Below are positions 37,542-46,732 of a stretch of 64,000 bases of DNA, piece by piece; the first letter of the stretch is position 1; each line of letters begins with the position of its first letter. This stretch comes from Ruegeria sp. PrR005. Its GTDB lineage: Bacteria > Pseudomonadota > Alphaproteobacteria > Rhodobacterales > Rhodobacteraceae. A model generated the notes under the pieces. It was not told where the DNA came from. It saw only the letters and a program-made list of their open reading frames with translations, and made no database searches. Position numbers and translations under genes: made by a program. The stretch spans positions 186,001-250,000 of the forward strand of contig NZ_JAAGOX010000022.1 in NCBI RefSeq assembly GCF_010500245.1. Direction: 5' to 3'.

Positions 37542-38441
37542 ATGAATGGGCGCAGCGGCGATAACGTGATCCTTGCCATCGCTCTGTCGCTGCTGGCGCT
37601 TGTCCTGTTCGATCTGATGGGGCTGATCATCAAGCTTTTGTCGCCGCGATACTCAGCCGCCGAGCTTTCAGCCTATCGCAACTTTTTCGGCATTTTTCCC
37701 AGCCTCATTGCGCTGTGGTCCTCGCGTGCTTGGCGCGCGGCCGGCCGGCCCTGGCGGCTGCGTCAGTGGAAACTGGGGTTTCTGCGCGGGGTCTACGTCA
37801 CTTTTGCGCAGTTCCTGTTCTACTATTCCCTCGGCGTGATGGCTTTTGCCACCGCGTCGACCATCACCTATGCCAATGCCATCTTCATGACTGCGCTGGC
37901 CGTCCCGCTGTTGGGCGAGCGGGTGGGCGGGATGCGCTGGCTGGCGGTGTTGCTCGGTTTTGCCGGTGTGCTGATGGTGATGAAACCGGGTAGCGAGACA
38001 TTCACGCTGGATGCGCTCGCACCTTTGGGGGCGGCGTTTCTCTACGCGCTGGCCGGGGTTTCGGCCCGTCTGATGGACCCAGAGGTGCCCAGTCCGCTGA
38101 TCAATCTCTATTCGGTGATCTCGGCACTCGTCGGTGCGCTGGCGCTGGCGTTCTACGCGGGCGGTTTTACCCCTATCGCCGATATCCGCGATCTGGCTTG
38201 GGTTGCGGCAATGGGAGCTTTTGGCGGCACTGCGGTTTTGTGCCTGGTGGTCTCGTACCGCATGACCGAACAAAGCAACCTTGCCCCGTTCAGCTATTTC
38301 GGCATCCCCATCGCCTTTGTCGCCGGCTGGCTGGCCTTTGACGAGGCACCCTGGGGCGACCTGTTCCCGGGGGCACTGTTCATCGTCGCCGGTGGTCTGC
38401 TGGTCATCTGGCGCGAACGACGGTTGGCGCGGCGTCCGTGA
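37542..38441 (+). CDS. EamA/DMT family transporter
   Basis: Inner-membrane protein of 299 residues with ten hydrophobic segments in two EamA repeats. Repeat one ends with FATASTITYANAIFMTALAVPLLGE, and repeat two contains NLAPFSYFGIPIAFVAGWLAFDE. Drug/metabolite transporters of this kind usually export amino acids or metabolites. Its location two bases after the dehydrogenase implies membership of the ABC-GNAT-ALDH operon, where it may export an excess product. Convergent with pncB. Confidence 0.88.
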   Translation: MNGRSGDNVILAIALSLLALVLFDLMGLIIKLLSPRYSAAELSAYRNFFGIFPSLIALWSSRAWRAAGRPWRLRQWKLGFLRGVYVTFAQFLFYYSLGVMAFATASTITYANAIFMTALAVPLLGERVGGMRWLAVLLGFAGVLMVMKPGSETFTLDALAPLGAAFLYALAGVSARLMDPEVPSPLINLYSVISALVGALALAFYAGGFTPIADIRDLAWVAAMGAFGGTAVLCLVVSYRMTEQSNLAPFSYFGIPIAFVAGWLAFDEAPWGDLFPGALFIVAGGLLVIWRERRLARRP

Positions 38442-38446
38442 CGGGT

Positions 38447-39766
38447 TCAGACAACAACCTGGATGCGGTCCTGTTCCCCAACCCCGAACACGCGCTTGTA
38501 GCGGGCGACCTCATCCGCCGGTCCCATCGCCTTTTCCGGGTTGTCGCTGAGCTTGACGGTCGGATGTCCATTTGCCGAAACGGCCTTGCAAACCAGCGAA
38601 AATGGCGCCAGCCCATTGTCCGGGACAAGGCCGCGAAAATCGTTGGTCAACAGCGTGCCCCAGCCGAACGAGACCTTGGCCCGGCCCGAAAACTGCCGGT
38701 GCAACTCGACGATCTTGTCCACGTCCAGACCGTCGGAGAAGATGATGCGTTTCTGTGTGGGGTCCTCGCCGCGTGACTTCCACCAGGCAATTGCGGTTTC
38801 AGCCCCTTTCGCCGGGTCGCCACTGTCGATGCGGATCCCTGTCCATCCCGCCAGCCAGTCCGGCGCCCGGTCAAGAAAACCGGCTGTGCCATAGGTATCG
38901 GGCAGGATGATGCGCAGATTGCCATCGTGCTCTTCGTGCCAGTCGCTGAGCACATCATAGGGGGCCCGCGCCAGGGCTGCGTCGTCTTTTGCCAGGGCAG
39001 AGTAGACCATGGGCAGTTCGTGTGCATTCGTGCCGATAGCCTCGACTTCTCGCCGCATGGCGATAAGGCAGTTCGAGGTGCCGGTAAATTTTGTCCCCAG
39101 ACCTTCGATCATCGCCTGCACGCACCAGTCCTGCCACAGAAACGAATGCCGCCGCCGCGTACCGAAATCGGCAATGGTCAGCCCGTCGATCTGGCGCAGG
39201 CGTTCGATCTTTTCCCAGACGCGGGTCATGGCGCGGGCGTAGAGGATCTGCAACTCGAACCGGCGCATGTCATTGAGTACCGCGCGCGACCGCAATTCCA
39301 TCAAGACGGCAAGTGCGGGGATTTCCCACAACATCACCTCGTGCCACTTACCTTCAAACGTCAGCTCGTATTGGTCGTTTCTGCGTTCCAGATGATAGGG
39401 CGGCAATTGCAGGCCTTCGAACCATTCCATGAAATCCGGCCGGAACATCTGGCGTTTGCCGTAGAACGTGTTGCCGCGCAGCCAGGTGCTTTCGCCCCGG
39501 CTCAGTCGCAAGGAACGGATGTGGTCCAGTTGTTCGCGCAACTCGCCCTCGTCGATCAGCCGGGCCAACGGGATTCGCGTGGTCCGGTTGATCAGGGAAA
39601 ACGTTACATCCGTGTCGGGCTTGTTGCGGAACACCGACTGGCACATCAACAGCTTGTAAAAATCAGTGTCGATCAGCGACCTGACGATCGGATCTATTTT
39701 CCATTTGTGGTTATAGACTCGGGTTGCAATATCCACTGGGCCTGCCTCGTCATCTGGGTCAGCCAT
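38447..39766 (-). CDS. pncB: Nicotinate phosphoribosyltransferase
   Basis: A 439-residue NAD-salvage enzyme that converts nicotinate and PRPP to nicotinate mononucleotide with ATP. Signatures: LIDTDFYKLLMCQSVFR (substrate loop), FGTRRRHSF, the phosphoribosyl block GTNAHELPMVYSAL and DSGDPAKGAETAI, with FSDGLDVDKI and FGWGTLLTNDF near the end. The start at 39766 lacks a strong ribosome site but gives family-like length. It lies 60 bp behind a hybrid histidine kinase and in the same direction as pncA, the enzyme that supplies nicotinate. Confidence 0.95.
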   Translation of the reverse strand: MADPDDEAGPVDIATRVYNHKWKIDPIVRSLIDTDFYKLLMCQSVFRNKPDTDVTFSLINRTTRIPLARLIDEGELREQLDHIRSLRLSRGESTWLRGNTFYGKRQMFRPDFMEWFEGLQLPPYHLERRNDQYELTFEGKWHEVMLWEIPALAVLMELRSRAVLNDMRRFELQILYARAMTRVWEKIERLRQIDGLTIADFGTRRRHSFLWQDWCVQAMIEGLGTKFTGTSNCLIAMRREVEAIGTNAHELPMVYSALAKDDAALARAPYDVLSDWHEEHDGNLRIILPDTYGTAGFLDRAPDWLAGWTGIRIDSGDPAKGAETAIAWWKSRGEDPTQKRIIFSDGLDVDKIVELHRQFSGRAKVSFGWGTLLTNDFRGLVPDNGLAPFSLVCKAVSANGHPTVKLSDNPEKAMGPADEVARYKRVFGVGEQDRIQVVV

Positions 39767-39826
39767 GGATACGCCAGCAGAACCGGTATGGCAATTCAGG
39801 GCAATACGGTTCGCTGTCCCGCCTGA

Positions 39827-42088
39827 TCAGGCGGTTCGGTGCACCGTGGCCGGATCGGTACGATGCACAAGATGCTCGAGCAGACAGGAGATCAGTTCGG
39901 ATCTGCCCACCGGTTTGCTCAGAAAGTCGTTCATTCCGGCATCCAGGCACGCCTTGCGGTCACTGTCATAGGCATTTGCCGTAAGCGCCACGATCGGGAG
40001 CCGCGTACTCCCTGACTCGCGGATGAGCCGGGTGGCCTCGATCCCGCTCAGGTGCGGCATCGACATATCCATGAACACGATGTCAGGATCCAGGGACTTG
40101 GCTTTCTCCACGACCTGCCGACCATCACATGCGAATTCGAGCTGCACCGGCAGATCTGCCAGGAATTTCGCGATCAATAGCCTGTTGATCTTGTTGTCAT
40201 CCGCGACAAGAACAATGCGCCCGTCCAGCTGCGCAAGAACGTCGTCCGCGATCTTCATCTGCCGGCCAGGGCCGTTGCTCTGAGCCGGGGGCCCTAGGGG
40301 CAACCGCAGAGAGAAACACGATCCCTCTCCCAGGGTCGATTCCACCGTGAGCTTGCCTCCCATCAACCCGACCAGTTCGCGAGAGATGGCCAGACCCAAC
40401 CCGGTACCGCCATAAGTCCGGGTGGTGTTGGCCTCGGCCTGCGAGAAACGTTCGAAAATATGCTCGATCTTTTCGGCCGGGATACCGATGCCGGTGTCTT
40501 CGACTTCGATAACCGCAGTATGGCCTATGGCTGCCTCCTCTACCGACAGACGTAGACAAACGTTGCCGTGCTCGGTGAACTTCACCGCGTTTCCCAGCAG
40601 GTTGATCAGGATCTGTCGCAGACGCCCGTCATCGGCATGCACGATTTCCGGTACTTCGGTCAGCGTCTCAAGCGAAAGCCTTAGCCCTTTGCTGTTGGCC
40701 TGAGGTCGGATCAGGCGCACCGTGTCCGACAGGCAGGCCAGCAGATCAAAGTCGACCGGATGGATTTCCATCTTGTGGGCATCCAGCCGGGACAGATCCA
40801 GAACGTCGTTGATGATCGCCAGCAGGGCGGCCGCCGAACTCTTTATCGTTTCGACATATTCATTCTGCTCCTCGGTTAGGGCGGTTCCAGAAAGCAGCTC
40901 GGCCATTCCGACCACGCCATTCATCGGGGTTCTGATTTCGTGGCTCATCGTTGCCAGGAAGTCGGCTTTCGCCCTGGCCCCATCCTCGGCGGCTTCGCGC
41001 GCTGCGGCCAGTTCCTGTTCGTGGGACTTCCCCAAGGTAATGTCGCGCTCCACCGCCACCGTCATTTCGACATTGCCGTCCTCGTCGACGATGGGCACCA
41101 TGTTTACATCCATCCAGATCGGCTGACCGTGCTTGGTCACGTTCAGGATTTCGCCGCGAAAATTCTTCCCTGCCGTGATCGCGGCCGCGATCGAATCCGA
41201 GATCGTCAGATCGGTTTCCGGCCCGTTCAACAACTCGCCTGGCAGCTTGCCTCTGGCTTCTTCGGCCAAAAAACCGGTGATCCGGGTAAAAGCTTCGTTC
41301 GTCCAGACAATTCGCCCTGTCGCATCCGATACGATGACGCTGTCGTTGGCGTTACGCGCGACAAGTGACAATTGGTGTGCTTCTTTCTGGTGACGGACCA
41401 GATCGCGGCCCTGTTCCATCAGGCGCAGGGTCGTGCGCCGATGCGCGTTAAAACCGGAGTTCACGAACATCAGGAAGAGCGCCACCATGAAGGCGAGCAT
41501 CGCGGTGCCGCTGGCGTCCATCAGGAAAACGGAGTCCACGCGTTTCGCGGCCAGGACATCAAATGCAAAAATGGACAGCGTGACCAGGGCATAGACAGTC
41601 AACCGGACTGCTCCGGCCGCCGGATGAAACGGCAGCACCAGACCGGCATTGATCGCCGCTCCGGCCACAAAGGCAATTGTAAACAGGGGCGAATACCCGC
41701 TGAATTCGCCGAACCAGGCCAGCAAGACGCATACCGCTATTGTCAGCGATTGCACCAGGGCCGTGATCGAGCTGAGAAACAGCATCTTGCGGAGATTGTG
41801 ACCCGTTTCGAGGAACTGCGGCAGGCGCGACAAGAACAGGCAATCCACCAATTCGCCGAACAAGGCGACAAGAACAACAATGGCCCCCGTTTCAGGGCCT
41901 TCGGACAAGGTCAGTGCCAGACCGCCGCTGAATGTCATGATCTGGCGGTTGCCGAAATTCCTGACTCGACCCTTTGCATAGCGGATCAAGAGGCCGCGGC
42001 GGCTATACCGCCGCTCGAATTCCGCCAGTTGGTCGGCTTCGTGCGACCCGGTATCTTGCATCGGCGAACCCCGGGATAACGTGGACAT
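39827..42088 (-). CDS. Membrane hybrid histidine kinase (PAS, HisKA, HATPase, REC)
   Basis: A 753-residue sensor kinase. The N-terminal ~200 residues hold about five hydrophobic segments, forming a membrane sensor that I cannot assign to a known family. A PAS domain follows (ARNANDSVIVSDATGRIVW, about residues 245-360), then HisKA with MSHEIRTPMNG (His383), HATPase_c (NLLGNAVKFTE, EDTGIGIP, GTGLGLAIS) and one receiver with MDMSMPHLSG (Asp674) and KP. The phospho-acceptor region is close to that of the soluble kinase at 12.6 kb. It is located between pncA (41 bp upstream) and pncB (60 bp downstream), all on the minus strand. M10 (42061) is an alternative start. Confidence 0.9.
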   Translation of the reverse strand: MSTLSRGSPMQDTGSHEADQLAEFERRYSRRGLLIRYAKGRVRNFGNRQIMTFSGGLALTLSEGPETGAIVVLVALFGELVDCLFLSRLPQFLETGHNLRKMLFLSSITALVQSLTIAVCVLLAWFGEFSGYSPLFTIAFVAGAAINAGLVLPFHPAAGAVRLTVYALVTLSIFAFDVLAAKRVDSVFLMDASGTAMLAFMVALFLMFVNSGFNAHRRTTLRLMEQGRDLVRHQKEAHQLSLVARNANDSVIVSDATGRIVWTNEAFTRITGFLAEEARGKLPGELLNGPETDLTISDSIAAAITAGKNFRGEILNVTKHGQPIWMDVNMVPIVDEDGNVEMTVAVERDITLGKSHEQELAAAREAAEDGARAKADFLATMSHEIRTPMNGVVGMAELLSGTALTEEQNEYVETIKSSAAALLAIINDVLDLSRLDAHKMEIHPVDFDLLACLSDTVRLIRPQANSKGLRLSLETLTEVPEIVHADDGRLRQILINLLGNAVKFTEHGNVCLRLSVEEAAIGHTAVIEVEDTGIGIPAEKIEHIFERFSQAEANTTRTYGGTGLGLAISRELVGLMGGKLTVESTLGEGSCFSLRLPLGPPAQSNGPGRQMKIADDVLAQLDGRIVLVADDNKINRLLIAKFLADLPVQLEFACDGRQVVEKAKSLDPDIVFMDMSMPHLSGIEATRLIRESGSTRLPIVALTANAYDSDRKACLDAGMNDFLSKPVGRSELISCLLEHLVHRTDPATVHRTA

Positions 42089-42129
42089 GTGTCCAAGGTT
42101 CTAGCCCGGGAGACCTTAACAAATGGCAA

Positions 42130-42723
42130 CTATGAGATCAGTTTCACACCGGCCGACGTCATCGCGTCGATCCCGGCCTGCAAGGAGCCGTCAAGGTCGA
42201 TCGCACGGCAGGCGTTCATCTGCACCGTGACGTCGAAACCCAGGCGCGCCGCATCTACGGCCGAATAGTGAACGCAAAAATCGGTCGCAAGACCGACTAG
42301 GGTCAGCCGGTCTATGCCGCGGTTGCGCAGATAACCCTCCAGTCCGGTCGGAGTTGTCTTGTCGTTTTCGAAGAACCCCGAGTAGCTGTCGATCCCGGCG
42401 CGAAACCCCTTGCGAATGATCAGATCCGCATCGGTGACAAGGTCGGGATGGAATTCTGCCCCGCGTGTATTCTGAACGCAGTGATCCGGCCACAGAACCT
42501 GGGGGCCATAGGGCATCTGGATCAGTTCAAACGGCGTGGCGCCTGAATGGGCGGACGCAAAGGATGAATGCAGCGCCGGGTGCCAGTCCTGCGTCAGGAT
42601 CACGGCGTCGAAATCGCGCATCATCGCGTTGATCAATGGCACAACCGCATCGCCATCGGGCACCGCCAGCGCGCCACCGGGGCAAAAATCGTTCTGAACA
42701 TCAATCACGATCAGGCCATGCAT
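42130..42723 (-). CDS. pncA: Nicotinamidase
   Basis: Cytoplasmic isochorismatase-fold amidohydrolase of 197 residues that hydrolyses nicotinamide to nicotinate. It has the catalytic Asp in VIDVQNDFCPGGAL, metal-binding TQDWHP with a second His in HSSF, the Lys in IRKGFR, and the nucleophilic Cys in GLATDFCVHYSAVDA. The start at 42723 has GGGAGAT just upstream; further open codons lie inside the divergent Hsp70-like promoter region. With pncB 2.4 kb further along it completes nicotinamide salvage. Confidence 0.94.
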   Translation of the reverse strand: MHGLIVIDVQNDFCPGGALAVPDGDAVVPLINAMMRDFDAVILTQDWHPALHSSFASAHSGATPFELIQMPYGPQVLWPDHCVQNTRGAEFHPDLVTDADLIIRKGFRAGIDSYSGFFENDKTTPTGLEGYLRNRGIDRLTLVGLATDFCVHYSAVDAARLGFDVTVQMNACRAIDLDGSLQAGIDAMTSAGVKLIS

Positions 42724-42865
42724 GGCTATCTCCCTTTTTGGATCGACACTAGCGTGCGGGCGAGGCATGCAAAAGCACCCTTTGAACCTCACGCCGCGCA
42801 AAGACCGTTGCGACGGGCTGCTCCCGGATGTATCCGGGCCCTTTCGCGCGGACCCGGAGAGGATC

Positions 42866-44089
42866 ATGACACGTCTTGGCGTGGATTTCGGAACGTCGAA
42901 CACTGCCGCCGGGCTGGTGCAGGCCGGGCATCCCCGGATTCTGCCTCTGGAGCCTGGTGCGCAGACCCTGCCGACGGCGGTGTTCGTCGATTTTGACAGC
43001 CGTCGCTATGTCTATGGCAGCGACGCAGCCCGCGCCATGATGGACGGGCAAGAGGGCCGCTTTCTCCGCGCGCTGAAGAGCGTTCTCGGCACCCCTCTGG
43101 CCCGCGAACCCCGCATGTTTCTGAACGAGCGTTTGACCCTGGTCGAAGTGATCGCCCGCTTTCTCGCCGAGATCCGGGAGCGCGCCGAAAAGCTCAGCGG
43201 GCAAAGGTTTGACCGCGTCCTGTCGGGCCGACCCGTCCATTTCCATTCCGCAGCACCTGATCGTGACGCCCAAGCCCGTATTGACCTGCGCGACGCTTAT
43301 CTGCTGGCCGGGTTCCGCGATGTAGACTTTCTGCCCGAGCCCGAGGCGGCGGCCCTGGCGGTGGCGGAACAGGGCCGGATGCTGATCGTCGATATCGGCG
43401 GCGGCACCTCGGATTTTACCCTGTGTCACCGGCGAGGCGTGACAACCCAAGTTTTGGCGAGCCGCGGCTTGCGCATCGGCGGTACCGATTTTGACCGGAT
43501 ATTGAGCCTGGAACATGCGATGCCGTTGCTGGGATACGAGACCAGGATCGGCGCCGAACTGGGCGATGCCAGCCACAGCGCGCCCCGGGCGCTGTTCCAC
43601 GATCTGGCGAGTTGGGAAAAAATCGCCTTTGTCTATGACCCCGCCATCTTGCGCGAGGTGAGACGCTGGGCACGCCTGGCTGAACAGCCGCGCCTGTTCG
43701 AACGCCTGGCCGAGGTGCTGGAATCGCATCTGGGCCACGATGTGGCCTATGCGGTCGAAACGGGCAAGATCGCTGCCAACGGGGCCGAGGCGGGTCGCAT
43801 TACGCTCGATATTATCGAACGCGGTCTAGGGGCTGATCTGTGTAATGCCGCGATGCAAGCGGCGCTGGCCGGTTTCGCCGACGAAATCGCAGGCTGCGCG
43901 ATGCAGACTGTGCGCGATGCGGGGGTCTCGCCGGACAGTGTCGATCAGGTCGTTTTTGTGGGCGGTTCCAGCCTGATGGGGGTGATCCGGTCGGCGATGG
44001 GTCGCGTCTTGCCCGGAGCCCGGCAACAGGATTCCGAGGTGTTCACCGCCGTGGTGCATGGCCTTATCCTGGCCAGTGAGACTCAATAA
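42866..44089 (+). CDS. Hsp70 family protein (YegD-like)
   Basis: A 407-residue actin-fold ATPase that covers the Hsp70 nucleotide-binding domain only; there is no substrate-binding domain or lid. Phosphate-1 loop GVDFGTSNTAAG at residues 5-16, phosphate-2 VDIGGGTSDFTL, and adenosine motif VVFVGGSSLMG near the C terminus are all present. YegD-type proteins are poorly characterised putative chaperones. The start at 42866 follows GGAGAGGATC. Divergent from pncA (142 bp between) and followed by trhO in the same direction. Confidence 0.88.
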   Translation: MTRLGVDFGTSNTAAGLVQAGHPRILPLEPGAQTLPTAVFVDFDSRRYVYGSDAARAMMDGQEGRFLRALKSVLGTPLAREPRMFLNERLTLVEVIARFLAEIRERAEKLSGQRFDRVLSGRPVHFHSAAPDRDAQARIDLRDAYLLAGFRDVDFLPEPEAAALAVAEQGRMLIVDIGGGTSDFTLCHRRGVTTQVLASRGLRIGGTDFDRILSLEHAMPLLGYETRIGAELGDASHSAPRALFHDLASWEKIAFVYDPAILREVRRWARLAEQPRLFERLAEVLESHLGHDVAYAVETGKIAANGAEAGRITLDIIERGLGADLCNAAMQAALAGFADEIAGCAMQTVRDAGVSPDSVDQVVFVGGSSLMGVIRSAMGRVLPGARQQDSEVFTAVVHGLILASETQ

Positions 44090-44165
44090 AACAACATCGA
44101 AAACGCATGTTTCGCCATATATCGCGCCTCTTGAAATCGCGGGCAGCGGGGCGTATGGCGCGGGC

Positions 44166-45071
44166 ATGTACACGATCGCCGCTCTCTATCATTTCACCCG
44201 TTTCCCCGATCCTGCCGCGCTGAAACCGGCGTTGTTGACCCTGTGCCAGGCGCAGGATGTCAAGGGCACGCTGTTGCTGGCAAAGGAAGGCATCAACGGC
44301 ACCATCGCCGGCCCCCGCGCCGGGATTGATGCGGTGCTGGCCCATATTCGCGCCCTGCCGGGTTGTGCCGATCTGGAGTGGAAAGAAGCCCAGAGCGACC
44401 ATCCGCCCTTTGGCAAGATGAAGGTGCGGCTGAAGAAAGAGATCGTGACCATGGGCCAGCCGGATGTCGATCCGCTGGCCAAAGTCGGACATTACGTGGA
44501 GCCGCAGGATTGGAACGACCTGATCCGGTCGGAGGATGTCGTGGTGATCGACACCCGCAACGACTATGAGGTGGCAATCGGAACGTTCGAAGGCGCCATC
44601 GACCCCAGGACAGACAGTTTCCGCGAATTCCCCGCCTGGTGGGAGGCCAACAAGGAACGGTTTCACAACAAACGGGTGGCGATGTTCTGCACCGGTGGTA
44701 TTCGGTGCGAGAAATCCACCAACTATCTGCTGGGGCAGGGGGTCGAGCAGGTCTATCACCTCAAGGGTGGCATCCTGCGCTATCTCGAAGAGATGCCCGC
44801 CGATAACAGCACCTGGCAGGGCGAGTGTTTTGTGTTCGACAACCGGGTCTCGGTCGGCCACGGATTGGTCGAGGGGCCGCACGAACTGTGCCATGGCTGC
44901 CGCCGCCCGATCCTGCCCGAGGACCGCAAACGCCCGGAATACGAGCATGGGGTCAGCTGTCATCTCTGCATCAATGAAACGACTGACGCGGACAAAACGC
45001 GCTTTCGCGAACGGCAGAAACAGATCGCGTTGGCCCGCGCGCGCGGAGAAGAACACCTCGGCAGCCACTGA
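44166..45071 (+). CDS. trhO: tRNA uridine-34 oxygenase TrhO (rhodanese domain)
   Basis: A 301-residue cytoplasmic protein of the YceA/TrhO family, which uses O2 to hydroxylate U34 of tRNA to 5-hydroxyuridine. An N-terminal acylphosphatase-like region (KGTLLLAKEGINGTIAG) precedes the rhodanese domain with DTRNDYEVAIGTFEGAI and the catalytic loop FCTGGIRCEKS (Cys175). A C-terminal cysteine cluster (CHGCRRPI, SCHLCI) probably binds metal. The start at 44166 (MYTIAALYHF) matches the family; upstream open codons do not. Confidence 0.93.
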   Translation: MYTIAALYHFTRFPDPAALKPALLTLCQAQDVKGTLLLAKEGINGTIAGPRAGIDAVLAHIRALPGCADLEWKEAQSDHPPFGKMKVRLKKEIVTMGQPDVDPLAKVGHYVEPQDWNDLIRSEDVVVIDTRNDYEVAIGTFEGAIDPRTDSFREFPAWWEANKERFHNKRVAMFCTGGIRCEKSTNYLLGQGVEQVYHLKGGILRYLEEMPADNSTWQGECFVFDNRVSVGHGLVEGPHELCHGCRRPILPEDRKRPEYEHGVSCHLCINETTDADKTRFRERQKQIALARARGEEHLGSH

Positions 45072-45138
45072 ACCGCTGCGCGCTTGCTAGATCTCGACGG
45101 ACAAGAGATGATCGAAGCCGGAGATCGAGGAGCACGAC

Positions 45139-45645
45139 ATGGCCAAACCGCATTCCCTGACGCGCGAGTGGCGCGGAACTATGATAGCCGCAGGCGGCAT
45201 GGTCATCGTCAGCAGCCTGGCATTCCGTATTTTGTCAAATGTTGACGAAGGCCTTGCTGGCGGCACCCTGGGTACGATTTCTACACTCGTCCTGGCGGCG
45301 TGGCTGCTGATGCAGCTCTGGACCTATGTCGTTCGGATCGGTCAGCCCAAGCATCAGGTCGTGCTGATGGGCATCTCTTTTATCCAGTCGGTGCCCTTCC
45401 TTTACGCGGCGGTCTATGCCTCGTTCGGGTACACGGACGGTTGTGTTCTGGGGGCGGATCGTGCCTCGGAACTGCTGTATTTCTCTTATGTCACCTTCAC
45501 CACGGTCGGCTATGGCGATCTGCAACCCGTCGGCATGTGCCGTGGCCTGGCCGTGGCCGAGGCGGTGACCGGCTACATCCTGCTTGGCCTGTTCGTGTCG
45601 GCGGCGGTGGCCGTCGCCTCGCATCAGCGCCAGTCCAAGGAGTAG
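45139..45645 (+). CDS. Small two-helix potassium channel family protein
   Basis: A 168-residue membrane protein with about four hydrophobic segments. The pore loop between the last two reads TFTTVGYGDLQPVG, the TVGYGD selectivity filter of K+ channels (PF07885 type). It lacks a cytoplasmic RCK/TrkA domain. GAGGAG precedes the ATG at seven bases. It is convergent with the DUF1513 gene, 7 bp between stops. Confidence 0.87.
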   Translation: MAKPHSLTREWRGTMIAAGGMVIVSSLAFRILSNVDEGLAGGTLGTISTLVLAAWLLMQLWTYVVRIGQPKHQVVLMGISFIQSVPFLYAAVYASFGYTDGCVLGADRASELLYFSYVTFTTVGYGDLQPVGMCRGLAVAEAVTGYILLGLFVSAAVAVASHQRQSKE

Positions 45646-45652
45646 CATTGGC

Positions 45653-46729
45653 TTACCCCGCGTTGATGGGAATCAGGTGATTGTCCCATGCAATTCTGGC
45701 CCGGCTCAGCGACGCGCCATCAATCCATTGCAGTTGTCCCGTCCCTGACGAGGTGAGCAAACGGCCACCCAGCAGACCCAGCCCGCACACGTCCTCGATC
45801 TCGACACTCTGCGCAATTCTGCCTGTGGTCACGTTGCTCAGCTGAACACGGCCACCGCGCGGCGATGACACGGCGACCTGTGCGCCCCCGTCGAAGAACG
45901 CGACACTGCCGCCATAGCCGTTCATGGCGCGCATCTCGATCTCACTACCGGGAACGGCTCGGGGCGCCGCGCCCCTCTTGTGCAATCCCAGAACAGGGCG
46001 CAGTTCGGTCTCCTCGCCTTGCCACTGCATGGCAAAGGCCACCAACCCGTCGCCGCTGACATCAAGATGCCGGATCGAGTTCTGCCGGTGTTCGGGCGGC
46101 ATCTGTACCACCTCCAGAACCGCACCATCCAGCGACAGATAGGCGAGGTTGGGTTGCATCACGGGCAGGTTCAGCTTGGCCCGGCCGCTGTCCGGGTGGG
46201 TCTCGACCCCGCCATTGGCGACGACCAGCGTCCGGTCATCGGGCATCAGCCGCATTTCATGCGGCCCGACTCCGGCCGAGGACACCTCTCCCATCCGGCG
46301 GTATCCAGCGGTTGCATCCCAAAGACCGATGCGGCCTTCGCCCGCTTCAAAATCGTTTTCCGTGGTGAACAGTGTCGCTCCATCGGGAGAAAACATACCA
46401 TGGCCGTAGAAATGCCGCCCCTCGGGGGCGGAAAGCCGCGCGATCTCGGCCCCGGTCACGCAGTTCAGCACCACGGCGAACCGTCCCGGGCGCCGGGCAA
46501 AGGCGACCGCTACGGGCCGGTCGGGATGGGCGGCGGCGGCATGGCCCCGGTCGGGGATGGGAATGCGAAAGGTTGGGGCGCCCTGATGGCTGACCCCGTA
46601 GAGGAAGTAAGCGCCATCAGGCGCCCGACCAGCGCTCAATAACGCGGGGGCGCCCGCATCCGCCCAACTGAGCCTCGGTGTCAGGCTCGCCGCTAACAGT
46701 CCTGCCAGGAAACCGCGTCTGTTGCGCAT
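45653..46729 (-). CDS. DUF1513 domain protein, twin-arginine-like leader
   Basis: Exported protein of 358 residues, last gene of the iron-regulated operon. The leader MRNRRGFLAGLLAASL resembles a Tat signal (RRGFL). The mature part is a predicted beta-propeller with repeated SPDG-like blades (MFSPDGATLFTTEND, VGPHEMRLMPDDRTLVVANGG). DUF1513 proteins are regularly found behind imelysin and DUF1111 genes in marine Proteobacteria; their biochemical role is unknown. The start lies 3 bp after the preceding imelysin stop. Confidence 0.88.
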   Translation of the reverse strand: MRNRRGFLAGLLAASLTPRLSWADAGAPALLSAGRAPDGAYFLYGVSHQGAPTFRIPIPDRGHAAAAHPDRPVAVAFARRPGRFAVVLNCVTGAEIARLSAPEGRHFYGHGMFSPDGATLFTTENDFEAGEGRIGLWDATAGYRRMGEVSSAGVGPHEMRLMPDDRTLVVANGGVETHPDSGRAKLNLPVMQPNLAYLSLDGAVLEVVQMPPEHRQNSIRHLDVSGDGLVAFAMQWQGEETELRPVLGLHKRGAAPRAVPGSEIEMRAMNGYGGSVAFFDGGAQVAVSSPRGGRVQLSNVTTGRIAQSVEIEDVCGLGLLGGRLLTSSGTGQLQWIDGASLSRARIAWDNHLIPINAG

Positions 46730-46732
46730 CTC

